From: Rhodobacteraceae bacterium HTCC2150
GTDB taxonomy: Bacteria; Pseudomonadota; Alphaproteobacteria; Rhodobacterales; Rhodobacteraceae
DNA length: 64,000 nt
Direction of reading: 5' to 3'
Assembly: GCA_000169395.1 (NCBI GenBank)
Contig: AAXZ01000002.1
Span: 248,001 to 312,000, forward strand
A program made the translations under genes and the position numbers. This document shows positions 1 to 8,311 of this stretch, one piece after another. The stretch's first letter is position 1. Every line of letters begins with the position of its first letter. Under the pieces are notes generated by a model that was not told where the DNA came from, did not search any database, and saw only the letters and a program-made list of their open reading frames with translations.

Positions 1-205
1 TTGGTTTAATTTCCGTCGCCGTTAAAAATTTTCCACTAGGCGTTTGATCTTCGGCAACAAATTCTCCTGCCCCCGCTTTTTCATCACTTTGCGTGGCAGT
101 TTCACTTTCTGTCGAACTTGCTGTCCGTCCTGCGCCAAATGAGGAAACGGGTGTAATTGCCAAGCAAACAGCCAATGTTAAAAATCCAAATGATGTTAAA
201 TTCAT
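1..205 (-). CDS. Secreted protein of unknown function (truncated by window edge)
   Basis: This reading frame starts at an ATG (205-203) and runs open off the left edge, so only about 68 N-terminal residues are present. The start is preceded by an AGAGG ribosome binding site about 5 bases away. The first 30 residues form a signal peptide: a short N-terminus, a hydrophobic core (FLTLAVCLAIT) and a small-residue cleavage region ending near SSFGA. The mature part begins with a low-complexity stretch rich in Ser, Thr, Glu and Ala, followed by a GKFLTATEIKP segment. The product is therefore probably exported to the periplasm. I do not recognise the family, and the functional domain lies outside the window. 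It is divergent from the glycosyltransferase-like gene at 365. Confidence 0.6.
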   Translation of the reverse strand, partial: MNLTSFGFLTLAVCLAITPVSSFGAGRTASSTESETATQSDEKAGAGEFVAEDQTPSGKFLTATEIKP

Positions 206-265
206 GAAAACCTCTACGCCTAAGAAAACTTGTTATATCGCTCTTTTGTAACACTATTTGGCCAT

Positions 266-280
266 TTAACATAATTTTAA
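266..280. promoter_or_regulatory. Possible CtrA-type box (TTAA-N7-TTAA)
   Basis: The sequence reads TTAA (266-269), seven bases, then TTAA (277-280), which fits the spaced dyad bound by CtrA response regulators of alphaproteobacteria. It lies between the divergent genes starting at 205 and 365. The region is AT-rich and one such match is expected by chance in a window of this size, so this is only a candidate. Confidence 0.22.
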
Positions 281-364
281 TTGGCGGCATTTGCCATTGC
301 CCCCTTCCCTCGCCCTTTTTTCCACCTATAAAGAATGCACAAACAGACCAAAGGCAGCACAGAA

Positions 365-1351
365 ATGCCCAACCCAATAAACGTTTTAGCCATTGTACAA
401 GGTGGCCGCCTAGAATTTGAGGCCGTTATTTTTGCCGCATCTTTTCGGGCTGCAAACCCAAATTTTGAGGGGCGTTTGATATTTGCAGAACCTCAACCTG
501 GCCCGCTATGGCGATCCAATCCTAAGATTAGACATGACGAGGTTATTGATCTTTTGGAGGATTTTGACGCTGAAATCATACCATTTGAAAGTAGGTATTT
601 TGGTGAAAAATACCCCTATGGAAATAAGATTGAAGCCCTTAAAGTTTTGCCAGAGGGCGAAAATTTTATATTTTTTGACACAGATACGCTTCATACTGGT
701 CCCCTTTCTGATGTGCCTTTTGATTTTGACAAACCTAGTGCCTCGATGCGCCGAGAGGGAACTTGGCCAAAGTTAGAACTATATGGTCCAAATTACGCCC
801 AAACGTGGAAATCGCTTTACGACAAGTTTGGCTTGGATTTTGAAAGCTCACTGGATTTGTCGCAACCAGATGAATATTGGCAGCGGTTTTTATACTTCAA
901 CGCTGGTTTCTTTTATTACAAATGCCCCAAAATTTTTGGTGAAATGTTCACCAAATTTGCAGTCGAAACACGGGATAATCCGCCTGACGAATTGGTTTGT
1001 CAGGAATTAAATCCATGGCTAGATCAAGTTGTCTTGCCACTTGTAATTCATGCACTTGGCGGTGGGCGTGATGCATTGCCTGCGGGATATTTGGATGGTG
1101 AAACCACATGCCACTATCGATTGTTGCAATTATTATACGCACGGGAATCTGACCGAGTTGTCGAGATTTTGGAAACTGTAACAGCACCGAACAAAATCAA
1201 AAAAGTTATCAAAAACTACGATCCTATCAAACGAATGATCTATCAAAGCCGTGGCCACAAAGCCCGTGCAATGTTTGATCGAGACAACTTGCCAAAGCGC
1301 GAACAGAAAATGCGTAATATGCTGAAAAAATCAAATCTCTGGTTACGATAG
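365..1351 (+). CDS. Putative glycosyltransferase (GT-A-like, DxD motif)
   Basis: The protein is 328 residues long from the ATG at 365; an in-frame ATG at 335 would add ten residues (MHKQTKGSTE) that look non-native. A DTD triplet at residues 105-107, in the context NFIFFDTDTLHTG, fits the metal- and nucleotide-sugar-binding DxD motif of GT-A glycosyltransferases, and a later FNAGFFYYK segment resembles the acceptor-side region of GT8-like enzymes. No signal peptide or membrane segment is visible, so it is probably cytoplasmic. The C-terminus is strongly basic. It stands alone between a divergent secreted-protein gene and terC, so context does not reveal the sugar or acceptor. The assignment rests on the motif and hydrophobic pattern only; another nucleotide-diphospho-sugar-binding family is possible. 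Confidence 0.55.
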   Translation: MPNPINVLAIVQGGRLEFEAVIFAASFRAANPNFEGRLIFAEPQPGPLWRSNPKIRHDEVIDLLEDFDAEIIPFESRYFGEKYPYGNKIEALKVLPEGENFIFFDTDTLHTGPLSDVPFDFDKPSASMRREGTWPKLELYGPNYAQTWKSLYDKFGLDFESSLDLSQPDEYWQRFLYFNAGFFYYKCPKIFGEMFTKFAVETRDNPPDELVCQELNPWLDQVVLPLVIHALGGGRDALPAGYLDGETTCHYRLLQLLYARESDRVVEILETVTAPNKIKKVIKNYDPIKRMIYQSRGHKARAMFDRDNLPKREQKMRNMLKKSNLWLR

Positions 1352-1365
1352 CCAAAATTTATAAG

Positions 1366-1385
1366 CCCCCCATCGATTTGGGGGG
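1366..1385. terminator. GC-rich hairpin after the glycosyltransferase-like gene
   Basis: Six C and an A (1366-1372) pair with T and six G (1379-1385) around a six-base loop, 15 bases after the stop codon at 1351. No clear T-run follows on either strand, so it may be a weak terminator or a processing hairpin. Confidence 0.35.
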
Positions 1386-1466
1386 AAAATCAAAAATTCT
1401 TACCCCTTGCCCGAAAAGCATACCTATGTGAATTTAGGCACGGGACAACATGCGAATGGGCGGAAA

Positions 1467-2285
1467 ATGACTGATTTATTTACAATTGAGAACATCGGCA
1501 ATCTAATTATGCTGTGTTTCTTGCAAGCCGTTTTGGGCTTTGACAACCTTTTATACATCTCAATCGAAAGCCAGCGCGCGCCCGTCGCACAGCAACGCAG
1601 CGTTCGTTATTGGGGAATCATAATCGCCGTTGCTCTACGTGTCGTTCTGCTGTTTGCGATGGTGCAATTGATTGGCGCCCTGTCAGAACCATTTTATGTT
1701 TTCAACATGCCAGGCATACTTGAAGGCGGCATAAACTTTGCAACCTGCATCTTTATAATTGGCGGCATTTTCATCATGTACACCGCCTTTAAGGAAATCG
1801 GGCACATGTTGTCAGTTGAACACCTTGATCAAGATCTTTCTGGCAAGGGCGGTAAGTCAGCGGCCAAGGTTGTAATGTTGATCGTGCTTATGAACCTGAT
1901 CTTTAGCTTTGATTCAGTGCTTTCAGCGATTGCAATCACCGATGTGTTCATTGTTCTGGCAACGGCGATTATCCTTTCCGGCCTGGCCATGTTGGCCTTG
2001 GCTGATACCGTCACGCAGTTTTTAGAAAAGAACCGTATGTACGAGGTGCTTGGCCTGTTCATCTTGTTGATCGTTGGCGTTGTCTTATTGGGTGAGGCCG
2101 GCCCTGCCGCCGCGCACGCGATGCATGACGACAGTCTTCAAATCAAAGTATTCGGCTATGATTTATTGCCAATGTCAAAAACAACATTCTACTTCTCGGT
2201 TGTTGTACTTGTTGTCGTTGAAGTGATCCAATCAGGTTACAAACGAAAACTCGATGCCGAACGCGCACAGGGTCGCGGCCACTAA
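1467..2285 (+). CDS. terC: TerC family integral membrane protein
   Basis: This 272-residue polytopic membrane protein belongs to the TerC family (tellurite resistance, Alx/metal-ion exporter relatives). The family signature acidic residues sit inside hydrophobic segments: GFDNLLYI near residue 24 and FSFDSVLSAIAI near residue 151. About seven or eight membrane spans are apparent, with a cytoplasmic basic C-tail. I chose the ATG at 1467 (GGGCGGA just upstream) over a TTG at 1407, because the extra 20 residues are hydrophilic and lack homology-like character. It heads a collinear group with a 29-residue membrane microprotein, XpaC and TelA, the classical partners of TerC in toxic-anion and envelope-stress loci. 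TerC proteins have been linked to manganese or other metal export and to membrane complexes; the substrate here is not known. Confidence 0.9.
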   Translation: MTDLFTIENIGNLIMLCFLQAVLGFDNLLYISIESQRAPVAQQRSVRYWGIIIAVALRVVLLFAMVQLIGALSEPFYVFNMPGILEGGINFATCIFIIGGIFIMYTAFKEIGHMLSVEHLDQDLSGKGGKSAAKVVMLIVLMNLIFSFDSVLSAIAITDVFIVLATAIILSGLAMLALADTVTQFLEKNRMYEVLGLFILLIVGVVLLGEAGPAAAHAMHDDSLQIKVFGYDLLPMSKTTFYFSVVVLVVVEVIQSGYKRKLDAERAQGRGH

Positions 2286-2319
2286 TGAAGCCAAGCTTGC
2301 CAACTAAAGGGGAATTGAA

Positions 2320-2409
2320 ATGAGTGGATCCGGTACACAGACGATCGCCTATGTTTTGCTTTTGGCGCTTCTTATTGGCGTCACCACTGGTTGGCTGGTG
2401 GGGCTTTAA
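2320..2409 (+). CDS. 29-residue single-span membrane microprotein
   Basis: An ATG at 2320 with a strong AAAGGGG ribosome binding site about 6 bases upstream opens a 29-codon frame ending in TAA at 2409. After a polar MSGSGTQT start, residues 9-29 are almost wholly hydrophobic (AYVLLLALLIGV, then TTGWLVGL), enough for one membrane helix. It lies 34 bases after terC, and its stop codon is two bases before the xpaC ATG, so translation of the two is probably coupled. Position, ribosome binding site and composition argue that it is a real gene. I know of no named family; a small subunit of a TerC/XpaC/TelA membrane complex is an inference. Confidence 0.62.
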   Translation: MSGSGTQTIAYVLLLALLIGVTTGWLVGL

Positions 2410-2411
2410 TT

Positions 2412-3305
2412 ATGGCAAAGAAGTATTCTGGAAAATTCAGTCCCAGCGGTGAAGTTGAAGCTACGCGTGCCAAAGTGAAAGCACCTGCAAATGCTTTTGA
2501 AGGTGCCAAGGTAAACCGTGCATCCGCCAGACCAAACTTTCTTTTTCTGGCGATATTGCCATTGCTTTTGACCGCTTTTGGCGAGGACGCCATGGGCCTT
2601 TTGCTGGATCTCGCGGCATTTGCTGTACTTGCAATGGGTGTCTTCATGTTACGACAAGGATTGATTGCAGAGGCTGCATATCACGAACGCAAGGTTGCAC
2701 GACGCCCTGCTTTGCCTCGTAAAATTATCGCTGCGATCCTTATTGGAATTGGCACATTTGCTGCCGCTTTTGACGGCAGTGCGGTATTTTCACCTGTGAT
2801 TTATGGCGCTCTAACCTTGATCCTTACGGTACTTGCCTTTGGCATTGATCCAATGCGTGCAAAGGGCATGTCTGGCGTTAACCAAGCCGAAAGCGACCGT
2901 GTCGCCCGCGCCGTGACCAAAGCCGAGGATCATTTGGCGGCCATGACTGATGCGATTTTGCGGGCCGATGATCGTCAAGTTGAACGTCGCGTTGATGATT
3001 TTGCGGCCACCGCGCGAAAAATGTTTCGCCAAGTTGAAGATGACCCCCGAGATTTACGCGCCGCGCGAAAATTCATGGGGATCTATCTAGCAGGCGCACA
3101 AGATGCCACGGAAAAATTCGCCGACATTTATGCGCGCAACCAAAACCCCCAAGCGCGGGCAGATTATTTGGCTCTGTTGGATGATCTTGAAACTAATTTT
3201 GACGCCAAGACTGAAACCCTACTGTTGGATGATCGCAGCAACCTAGACATCCGCATCGAAGTATTACGTGAACGCTTGCAACGCGAAGGCCTGCAAGCGG
3301 ACTGA
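2412..3305 (+). CDS. XpaC-like membrane protein (5-bromo-4-chloroindolyl phosphate hydrolysis family)
   Basis: The 297-residue product has a basic N-terminal tail, two close hydrophobic segments near residues 42-80, a second hydrophobic pair near 103-138, and a long helical cytoplasmic C-terminal domain rich in charged residues. This layout, and its position between TerC and TelA, identifies the XpaC family, named for a Bacillus gene linked to X-phosphate hydrolysis and commonly found with TelA. No catalytic phosphatase motif is seen, so the family name should not be read as an enzyme activity. The ATG at 2412 follows the microprotein stop almost directly; an earlier start at 2391 would read through the end of the microprotein gene in another frame. 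A structural or signalling role in a membrane-stress complex is likely but unproven. Confidence 0.8.
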   Translation: MAKKYSGKFSPSGEVEATRAKVKAPANAFEGAKVNRASARPNFLFLAILPLLLTAFGEDAMGLLLDLAAFAVLAMGVFMLRQGLIAEAAYHERKVARRPALPRKIIAAILIGIGTFAAAFDGSAVFSPVIYGALTLILTVLAFGIDPMRAKGMSGVNQAESDRVARAVTKAEDHLAAMTDAILRADDRQVERRVDDFAATARKMFRQVEDDPRDLRAARKFMGIYLAGAQDATEKFADIYARNQNPQARADYLALLDDLETNFDAKTETLLLDDRSNLDIRIEVLRERLQREGLQAD

Positions 3306-3333
3306 CACATCAGACACCTGAAAAGGACATCAA

Positions 3334-4527
3334 ATGAGTGAACTACTGAAAAAGACCGCAGCACAAGCCAAAGCCATGGTCGAAGAAGTGACTGCCGTTG
3401 TTTTGCCAGATCCATCTGCTGACATTGTTCCATTGGAAGAGGCCAAAGGCGCCGACGCCAAAGCGATCAAAAAGCGGATAGATGAAATTGACATGACCGA
3501 CACGGGTTCAATCATCAGTTTTGGTTCAGCCGCACAAAGTGAATTGCAGGTAATTTCGCAATCCATGCTAGCGGACGTGAAAAACAAAGACGTCGGTCCA
3601 GCGGGTGAATCCTTACGCAACATGGTGACAACCATTCGCGGGTTCTCTGTTTCTGAACTTGATTCCAGCACAGAACGTTCTTGGTGGCAAAAACTAACCG
3701 GCCAGCTGGCCCCAATGGCGAAATTCATGGCGCGTTTTGAAACCGTGCAAGGCCAAATCGAAGTCATAACAAGTGATCTAGAGGCCCATGAGGATACGTT
3801 GCTGATCGACATCAAATCGCTTGATAAGCTTTATGAAAAAACTCTGTCCTTCTATGATGAACTTGCACTTTATATCGCCGCAGGTGTCGCGAAATTGGCC
3901 GATTTAGATGCAACAACCATTCCGGCAAAAGAAGCCGAAGTCGAAGCCGCATCCGAAGAGGACAAATTGATTGTGTCCCAAGAATTGCGCGATTTGCGTT
4001 CAGCGCGTGATGATCTGGAACGTCGCGTTCATGATTTACGTCTGACGCGTCAGGTGACGATGCAATCACTGCCATCTATTCGTTTGGTTCAAGAAAACGA
4101 CAAATCTTTGGTGTCAAAGATTAATTCAACCTTGTTGAACACTGTGCCGCTTTGGGAAACTCAACTAGCCCAAGCCGTAACAATTCATCGTTCATCTGAG
4201 GCCGCCAAGGCTGTACGTGAAGCCAATGATTTGACCAATGAGTTGTTAACAGCCAACGCTGAAAACCTTAAAGAAGCCAACAAAATTGTGCGCGAAGAAA
4301 TGGAACGCGGCGTCTTTGATATCGAGGCTGTAAAATCTGCCAACGCCACGTTGATTGCAACTATCCAAGAAAGCTTGGAAATTGCAGATGCTGGTAAAGC
4401 AAAACGTCGTGAGGCCGAGGTTGAGCTGGTGAAAATGGAAACTGAATTGCGTGAAACTTTGGCGTCATCCAAAGCACGCGCCAGTTCAGTAACTGATGAT
4501 GTCTCCGCAGCGATGCCAAAAAGCTAA
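3334..4527 (+). CDS. telA: TelA family toxic anion resistance protein
   Basis: The 397-residue protein is soluble and predominantly alpha-helical, with long heptad-like stretches (about residues 195-245 and 285-385) suggesting coiled coils. It matches the TelA family (tellurite and toxic-anion resistance, KlaA/TelA) in length and in the IISFGSAAQSELQVISQSML segment near residue 59, where the family has its conserved N-terminal helix. A clear AAAAGGA ribosome binding site precedes the ATG at 3334. It follows xpaC by 28 bases in the same operon. TelA proteins are usually partners of XpaC and TerC; the biochemical function is not settled, and tellurite resistance is only one reported phenotype. 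Cytoplasmic, possibly membrane-recruited. Confidence 0.88.
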   Translation: MSELLKKTAAQAKAMVEEVTAVVLPDPSADIVPLEEAKGADAKAIKKRIDEIDMTDTGSIISFGSAAQSELQVISQSMLADVKNKDVGPAGESLRNMVTTIRGFSVSELDSSTERSWWQKLTGQLAPMAKFMARFETVQGQIEVITSDLEAHEDTLLIDIKSLDKLYEKTLSFYDELALYIAAGVAKLADLDATTIPAKEAEVEAASEEDKLIVSQELRDLRSARDDLERRVHDLRLTRQVTMQSLPSIRLVQENDKSLVSKINSTLLNTVPLWETQLAQAVTIHRSSEAAKAVREANDLTNELLTANAENLKEANKIVREEMERGVFDIEAVKSANATLIATIQESLEIADAGKAKRREAEVELVKMETELRETLASSKARASSVTDDVSAAMPKS

Positions 4528-5469
4528 ATGATAAGGGGCATTAAATACGTCGCATTGTTTGCAGGGGCCTTTGTCCTTGCAAACTGTGTGCCAACACCTG
4601 CCCCTATCGAAACACCACGACCAACAAATATTGAACTACCTGTTACAGGCCCCTCACAAACCAGCCGGGATTACCGCGCATATTATGCGCGGCTTCAACA
4701 GCAATTGTTGACACATGGCCAATTGCGCCGCGATGGGGGGGGGCCAGACACCCCAATTACTAAGCGTATGCTGGTGGATAATTTTGCTGAAATTGCGTTA
4801 AAAACGGAATACTCGTTTTCCAATAGCGCAATTTTGAACCGCCGAACGAACCAACCGCAATCGGTGACAAAATACACAAAACCCGTGCGTGCAAAGATGT
4901 TTTTCGGTGCAAATGTTTCACCAAAAGACAAAGCAAAGGATCAAGCCGAGATTTCTCGTTATTTAACACGTCTTTCAAAACTGACAGGTCTGCCGGTAGG
5001 TATGACCAACGGTCAAGCAAACATGCTGATCTATGTTCTGGATGCCGATGAAATCCGTCAGATTGACACCACATTGAAACAAGTGGTGCCCGGCATGCCG
5101 AAGGCCGCGGTGGACCGTATCAAGGCCTTAAAACGGGCAGAACAATGTGTGGTTTTGCCATCTACTGCTGTAAATCGGCCAAATGAAATCGAAATTTCGA
5201 TTGTCATCGTACGGGCCGAACAGCCTGATCTTATGCGTTTGTCATGCTTTCATGAGGAAATCGCCCAAGGTTTTGGCCTTGGCAACGACAGCCCTCGTGC
5301 GCGACCAACGATTTTTAATGACGATAATGAATTCGCGACTTTGACCAGTCACGACGAACTTTTGTTGCGCCTTCTTTATGATCGCCGTCTTGCAGTTGGT
5401 TTAAAACCAGCTGATGCATTAGCGGTTGTTGAAGTGATTGCAGCGGAATACTTTGCCGGAGACAGTTAA
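4528..5469 (+). CDS. DUF2927 lipoprotein
   Basis: The gene starts directly after the telA stop codon. The 313-residue product begins with a lipoprotein signal (hydrophobic core then LANC, lipid-modified Cys at residue 20), so it should be anchored in the envelope facing the periplasm. After a Pro-rich linker comes a domain with the DUF2927 hallmarks near residues 240-285: a Cys followed by HEE, a GLGND segment, then a TIFNDDNEF-like segment and LLRLLYDRRL. DUF2927 proteins are common in Rhodobacterales and their role is unknown. The HEE-x-x-x-GxG arrangement invites thought of a metal-dependent hydrolase, but a catalytic function is speculation. Its place between TelA and an SPFH protein suggests a periplasmic partner of the stress locus. 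Confidence 0.82.
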   Translation: MIRGIKYVALFAGAFVLANCVPTPAPIETPRPTNIELPVTGPSQTSRDYRAYYARLQQQLLTHGQLRRDGGGPDTPITKRMLVDNFAEIALKTEYSFSNSAILNRRTNQPQSVTKYTKPVRAKMFFGANVSPKDKAKDQAEISRYLTRLSKLTGLPVGMTNGQANMLIYVLDADEIRQIDTTLKQVVPGMPKAAVDRIKALKRAEQCVVLPSTAVNRPNEIEISIVIVRAEQPDLMRLSCFHEEIAQGFGLGNDSPRARPTIFNDDNEFATLTSHDELLLRLLYDRRLAVGLKPADALAVVEVIAAEYFAGDS

Positions 5470-5511
5470 GTGCTGGCAGCAATTTAGACGGAAGTCTATC
5501 AGGAGTGTAAA

Positions 5512-6639
5512 ATGGGTATATTTGATTTTCTAACCGGTGAATTCATCGACGTCATTCATTGGGTCGACGACACGCGGGACACGATGGTTTGGCGTTTTGA
5601 ACGCGAAGATCACGAGATTAAGTATGGCGCCAAATTGACAGTCCGCGAAGGTCAGGCGGCGGTGTTTATTCACGAAGGTCAACTTGCCGACGTGTTCACG
5701 CCAGGTCTTTACATGTTGGAAACCAACAACATGCCGATCATGACGACCCTGCAACATTGGGATCATGGTTTCAAAAGCCCGTTTAAATCCGAAATCTATT
5801 TTGTAAACACAACGCGATTCAGCAATCTTAAATGGGGCACTAAAAACCCAATTATGCTGCGTGATCCTGAATTTGGCCCAACTCGCATTCGCGCCTTTGG
5901 TACCTACGCCGCCCGAGTTTCTGATCCGGCGCGTTTCTTGACGGAGATTGTGGGTACAGATGGTGAATTCACCATGGATGAAATCAGTTTTCAGGTTCGA
6001 AATATCATCGTCCAAGAGTTTTCCCGCGTAATTGCTGGGGCGGGCATTCCTGTTTTGGATATGGCCGCGAACACCGCGGATTTAGGCAAACTGATTGCCA
6101 GCGAGATTTCAACCACCATGGATGAATATGGTATAAGCCTGCCAGAGCTTTACATAGAAAACATCTCATTACCACCAGCCGTAGAAGAGGCGCTTGATAA
6201 ACGCACCTCTATGGGTTTGGCAGGTGATCTTGGTCGCTTTACACAGTATTCCGCGGCCGAAGCCATGACAGCAGCAGCCAAGAACCCCAATGGCGGTGGT
6301 GGCATGGGTGCAGGTCTTGGCGCTGGCATGGGTATGGCCATGGGCCAAATGATGAGTGGCGGCATGGCAGGCCCGTGGGGTGCAGCATCTGCACAACCGA
6401 CCGCAATGGCCCCTCCTCCCCCGCCACCAGTTGTTGAAAAAGTTTGGCACATCGCAGAAAACGGCGTCACAACTGGCCCCTTTTCCAAGGCGGCCATGGG
6501 TCGAAAAGCCAGTTCAGGTGAAGTGAAACGTGAAACGATGGTTTGGACCGCAGGCCAAGATGGTTGGAAAGCCGCAGACGACGTTGCAGAGCTGGCGCAG
6601 TTGTTTACCGTTCTGCCCCCACCCCCGCCTGCATTTTAA
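5512..6639 (+). CDS. SPFH (YdjI-like) protein with C-terminal GYF_2 domain
   Basis: The 375-residue product has an SPFH/Band-7-type domain (about residues 30-235) of the YdjI-like type, a Gly/Met-rich linker (about 262-290), a Pro stretch, and a C-terminal GYF_2 domain (about 309-360) starting WHIAENGVTTGPFS. No transmembrane segment precedes the SPFH domain, so membrane association would be peripheral or partner-mediated. In Bacillus subtilis, YdjI works with the zinc-ribbon membrane protein YdjG and the PspA-type protein YdjF; here a YdjG-like gene follows at 6746, which supports the same pairing. A ribosome binding site (AGGAG) precedes the ATG. The GYF_2 fold suggests binding of proline-rich or membrane-protein tails. 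Function in envelope stress is inferred from homology and neighbours. Confidence 0.82.
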   Translation: MGIFDFLTGEFIDVIHWVDDTRDTMVWRFEREDHEIKYGAKLTVREGQAAVFIHEGQLADVFTPGLYMLETNNMPIMTTLQHWDHGFKSPFKSEIYFVNTTRFSNLKWGTKNPIMLRDPEFGPTRIRAFGTYAARVSDPARFLTEIVGTDGEFTMDEISFQVRNIIVQEFSRVIAGAGIPVLDMAANTADLGKLIASEISTTMDEYGISLPELYIENISLPPAVEEALDKRTSMGLAGDLGRFTQYSAAEAMTAAAKNPNGGGGMGAGLGAGMGMAMGQMMSGGMAGPWGAASAQPTAMAPPPPPPVVEKVWHIAENGVTTGPFSKAAMGRKASSGEVKRETMVWTAGQDGWKAADDVAELAQLFTVLPPPPPAF

Positions 6640-6663
6640 GACACCCAAACAATAACATTATTG

Positions 6664-6684
6664 CTCGCCATGTATGGTGGCGAG
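6664..6684. other. Intercistronic hairpin
   Basis: CTCGCCA (6664-6670) pairs with TGGCGAG (6678-6684) over a seven-base loop, between the SPFH and zinc-ribbon genes. There is no T-run, so it looks more like an mRNA-processing or stability element than a terminator. Confidence 0.3.
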
Positions 6685-6745
6685 TAAATAAATCAAAATG
6701 CGTATTGTAACGCCAAGATATTAGCATCAATTCTTAGGGGACTAG

Positions 6746-7834
6746 ATGACTGACGATTTGGAAACACACCGCTTTCCTTGTGACCAATGCGGCGCAGATT
6801 TTCGGTTTTCACCGGATCAAGGCGCGATGGTTTGTGATCATTGCGGAAATTCAGCCCCCATCACCAATTCAGATCGCCCTAAGGCGATCCATGAAAACGA
6901 CTTTGCCCGCGCAATAAAAGGCTTAGATCAAGACGAGGTTGAAGAAACTCGGGTGATGTCTTGCACAAATTGCGGCGCGCAAGTTGACTTTGAACCCAGT
7001 ATTCACGCCGCTGAATGCCCGTTTTGCGCCACACCAGTCGTGACGGATACTGGCACACATCGACATATCAAACCCAAGGCATTGTTGCCCTTTTCGCTGA
7101 CAGAAGCCGACGGAAAAGATGCCATGATCCAATGGTTGGGTCGTCTTTGGTTCGCGCCCAATGGATTACAAGAATTTGCCCGCAAAGGGCGCAAAATGAA
7201 TGGCATATACGTGCCGTTCTGGACGTATGATGCACAAACAGCATCGTCATATCGCGGCCAACGCGGGACTGTTTATTATGTAACGCGCACCGTCACGCGC
7301 GATGGAAAACAACAACAAATTCGCGAACAGAAAATTCGTTGGTCACCTGCTTCTGGCCGCGTTTCACGGTTCTTTAACGATATTCTTGTTTTGGCCTCAA
7401 AATCCTTACCCAAGAAATTCACAGATGCCCTTGCCCCTTGGGATTTACCTGCGCTTGAACCCTATACGCCAGAATTTTTGGCCGGAATGCGCGCCGAAGG
7501 ATACACCGTTGAACTGGCTGAGGGGTATGACGAAGCACGGGATCACATGGACCGCGTCATTGAACGGGATGTAAAATTTGACATCGGCGGCGATCGTCAA
7601 CGTATCCAAGATGTGAATACCGCTGTCTCTGACGTGACTTTTAAGCACATTTTGTTGCCCGTCTGGCTGGCGGCTTACAAGTACCGAGGCAAAACTTACC
7701 GGTTTGTCGTCAACGGCCGTAGCGGCAAGGTTCAGGGTGAACGACCTTACTCGGCGTTTAAGATTACCATTGCCGTTCTCATTGGTCTGATCGTTGCTGG
7801 CATCGTTGGCTATTTCATAGCGATGAACCAATAA
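6746..7834 (+). CDS. Double zinc-ribbon membrane protein (YdjG-like)
   Basis: The 362-residue protein has two zinc ribbons at its N-terminus: Cys12/Cys15 with Cys30/Cys33, and Cys73/Cys76 with Cys91/Cys94. A long middle region contains a YVPFWTYDA segment and a [11 protein letters not shown] segment before a single C-terminal membrane span (about residues 338-358). Such proteins are often mislabelled as primosomal protein N-prime because of the zinc ribbons; there is no helicase motif here. It resembles Bacillus subtilis YdjG, which with YdjH and the SPFH protein YdjI recruits a PspA-type protein to the membrane. It follows an SPFH gene, matching that pairing. The stop codon overlaps the dtd start by one base (TAATG), so dtd may be translated by re-initiation. 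Confidence 0.8.
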   Translation: MTDDLETHRFPCDQCGADFRFSPDQGAMVCDHCGNSAPITNSDRPKAIHENDFARAIKGLDQDEVEETRVMSCTNCGAQVDFEPSIHAAECPFCATPVVTDTGTHRHIKPKALLPFSLTEADGKDAMIQWLGRLWFAPNGLQEFARKGRKMNGIYVPFWTYDAQTASSYRGQRGTVYYVTRTVTRDGKQQQIREQKIRWSPASGRVSRFFNDILVLASKSLPKKFTDALAPWDLPALEPYTPEFLAGMRAEGYTVELAEGYDEARDHMDRVIERDVKFDIGGDRQRIQDVNTAVSDVTFKHILLPVWLAAYKYRGKTYRFVVNGRSGKVQGERPYSAFKITIAVLIGLIVAGIVGYFIAMNQ

Positions 7835-8271
7835 TGCGCGCGGTTGTTCAGCGGGTAAGTCAGGCACAGGTTCATGTCGCAGGTGAATTGATCGGTGAAT
7901 GTGGCGCGGGGTTGATGATCCTTATTTGTGCCATGCAAGGTGATGACCCTGCCAAAAGTGCAAAAATGGCCGCCAAGATTTCTAAGCTGCGGATTTTCAA
8001 AGATGAACAGGGCCGGATGAACAAATCCATTCTGGATGTCGGTGGGTCAGCCTTAGTCATCAGTCAATTCACGCTATCTGCAGATACCAAAAGCGGCAAC
8101 CGCCCCGGATTTTCAGCGGCGGCACCGCCGGATCAAGGCGAAGAATTATATGAAAAGTTCTGTGTAGACCTGGCTAATCTGGGGATCAAAACACAAAACG
8201 GTCAATTTGGTGCCGACATGGATGTTTCATTGGTTAACCAAGGTCCAGTGACAATCTCTTTAGATATCTAA
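7834..8271 (+). CDS. dtd: D-aminoacyl-tRNA deacylase
   Basis: This 145-residue protein is a full-length DTD, the homodimeric enzyme that hydrolyses D-amino acids (and mischarged glycine) from tRNA, protecting translation. The diagnostic active-site motifs are present: SQFTLSAD near residue 77 and [10 protein letters not shown] near residue 135, where the GP dipeptide enforces chirality. The N-terminal [15 protein letters not shown] is also typical. The ATG overlaps the stop codon of the zinc-ribbon gene by one base. A strong terminator follows at 8274-8303, ending the plus-strand group. Cytoplasmic. Confidence 0.96.
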   Translation: MRAVVQRVSQAQVHVAGELIGECGAGLMILICAMQGDDPAKSAKMAAKISKLRIFKDEQGRMNKSILDVGGSALVISQFTLSADTKSGNRPGFSAAAPPDQGEELYEKFCVDLANLGIKTQNGQFGADMDVSLVNQGPVTISLDI

Positions 8272-8273
8272 AG

Positions 8274-8303
8274 CAAAAGGCCCACCATTTGGTGGGCCTT
8301 TTG
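8274..8303. terminator. Bidirectional Rho-independent terminator (dtd / ftsH)
   Basis: A perfect 13-bp stem (CAAAAGGCCCACC, 8274-8286, with its complement at 8291-8303) closes on the loop ATTT. T-runs occur on both sides because the stem ends in A/T tracts, so it can serve dtd from the left and ftsH from the right. Confidence 0.92.
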
Positions 8304-8311
8304 TTTGTATC

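Noticed and set aside
6150-6497. Pro/Met/Ala-rich open frame on the minus strand
   Set aside because: It is the antisense of the Gly/Met-rich linker of the SPFH protein.
6746-7834. Annotation as primosomal protein N-prime / replication factor Y
   Set aside because: Only zinc ribbons are shared; no helicase motifs, and a true priA is at 24883-27078.
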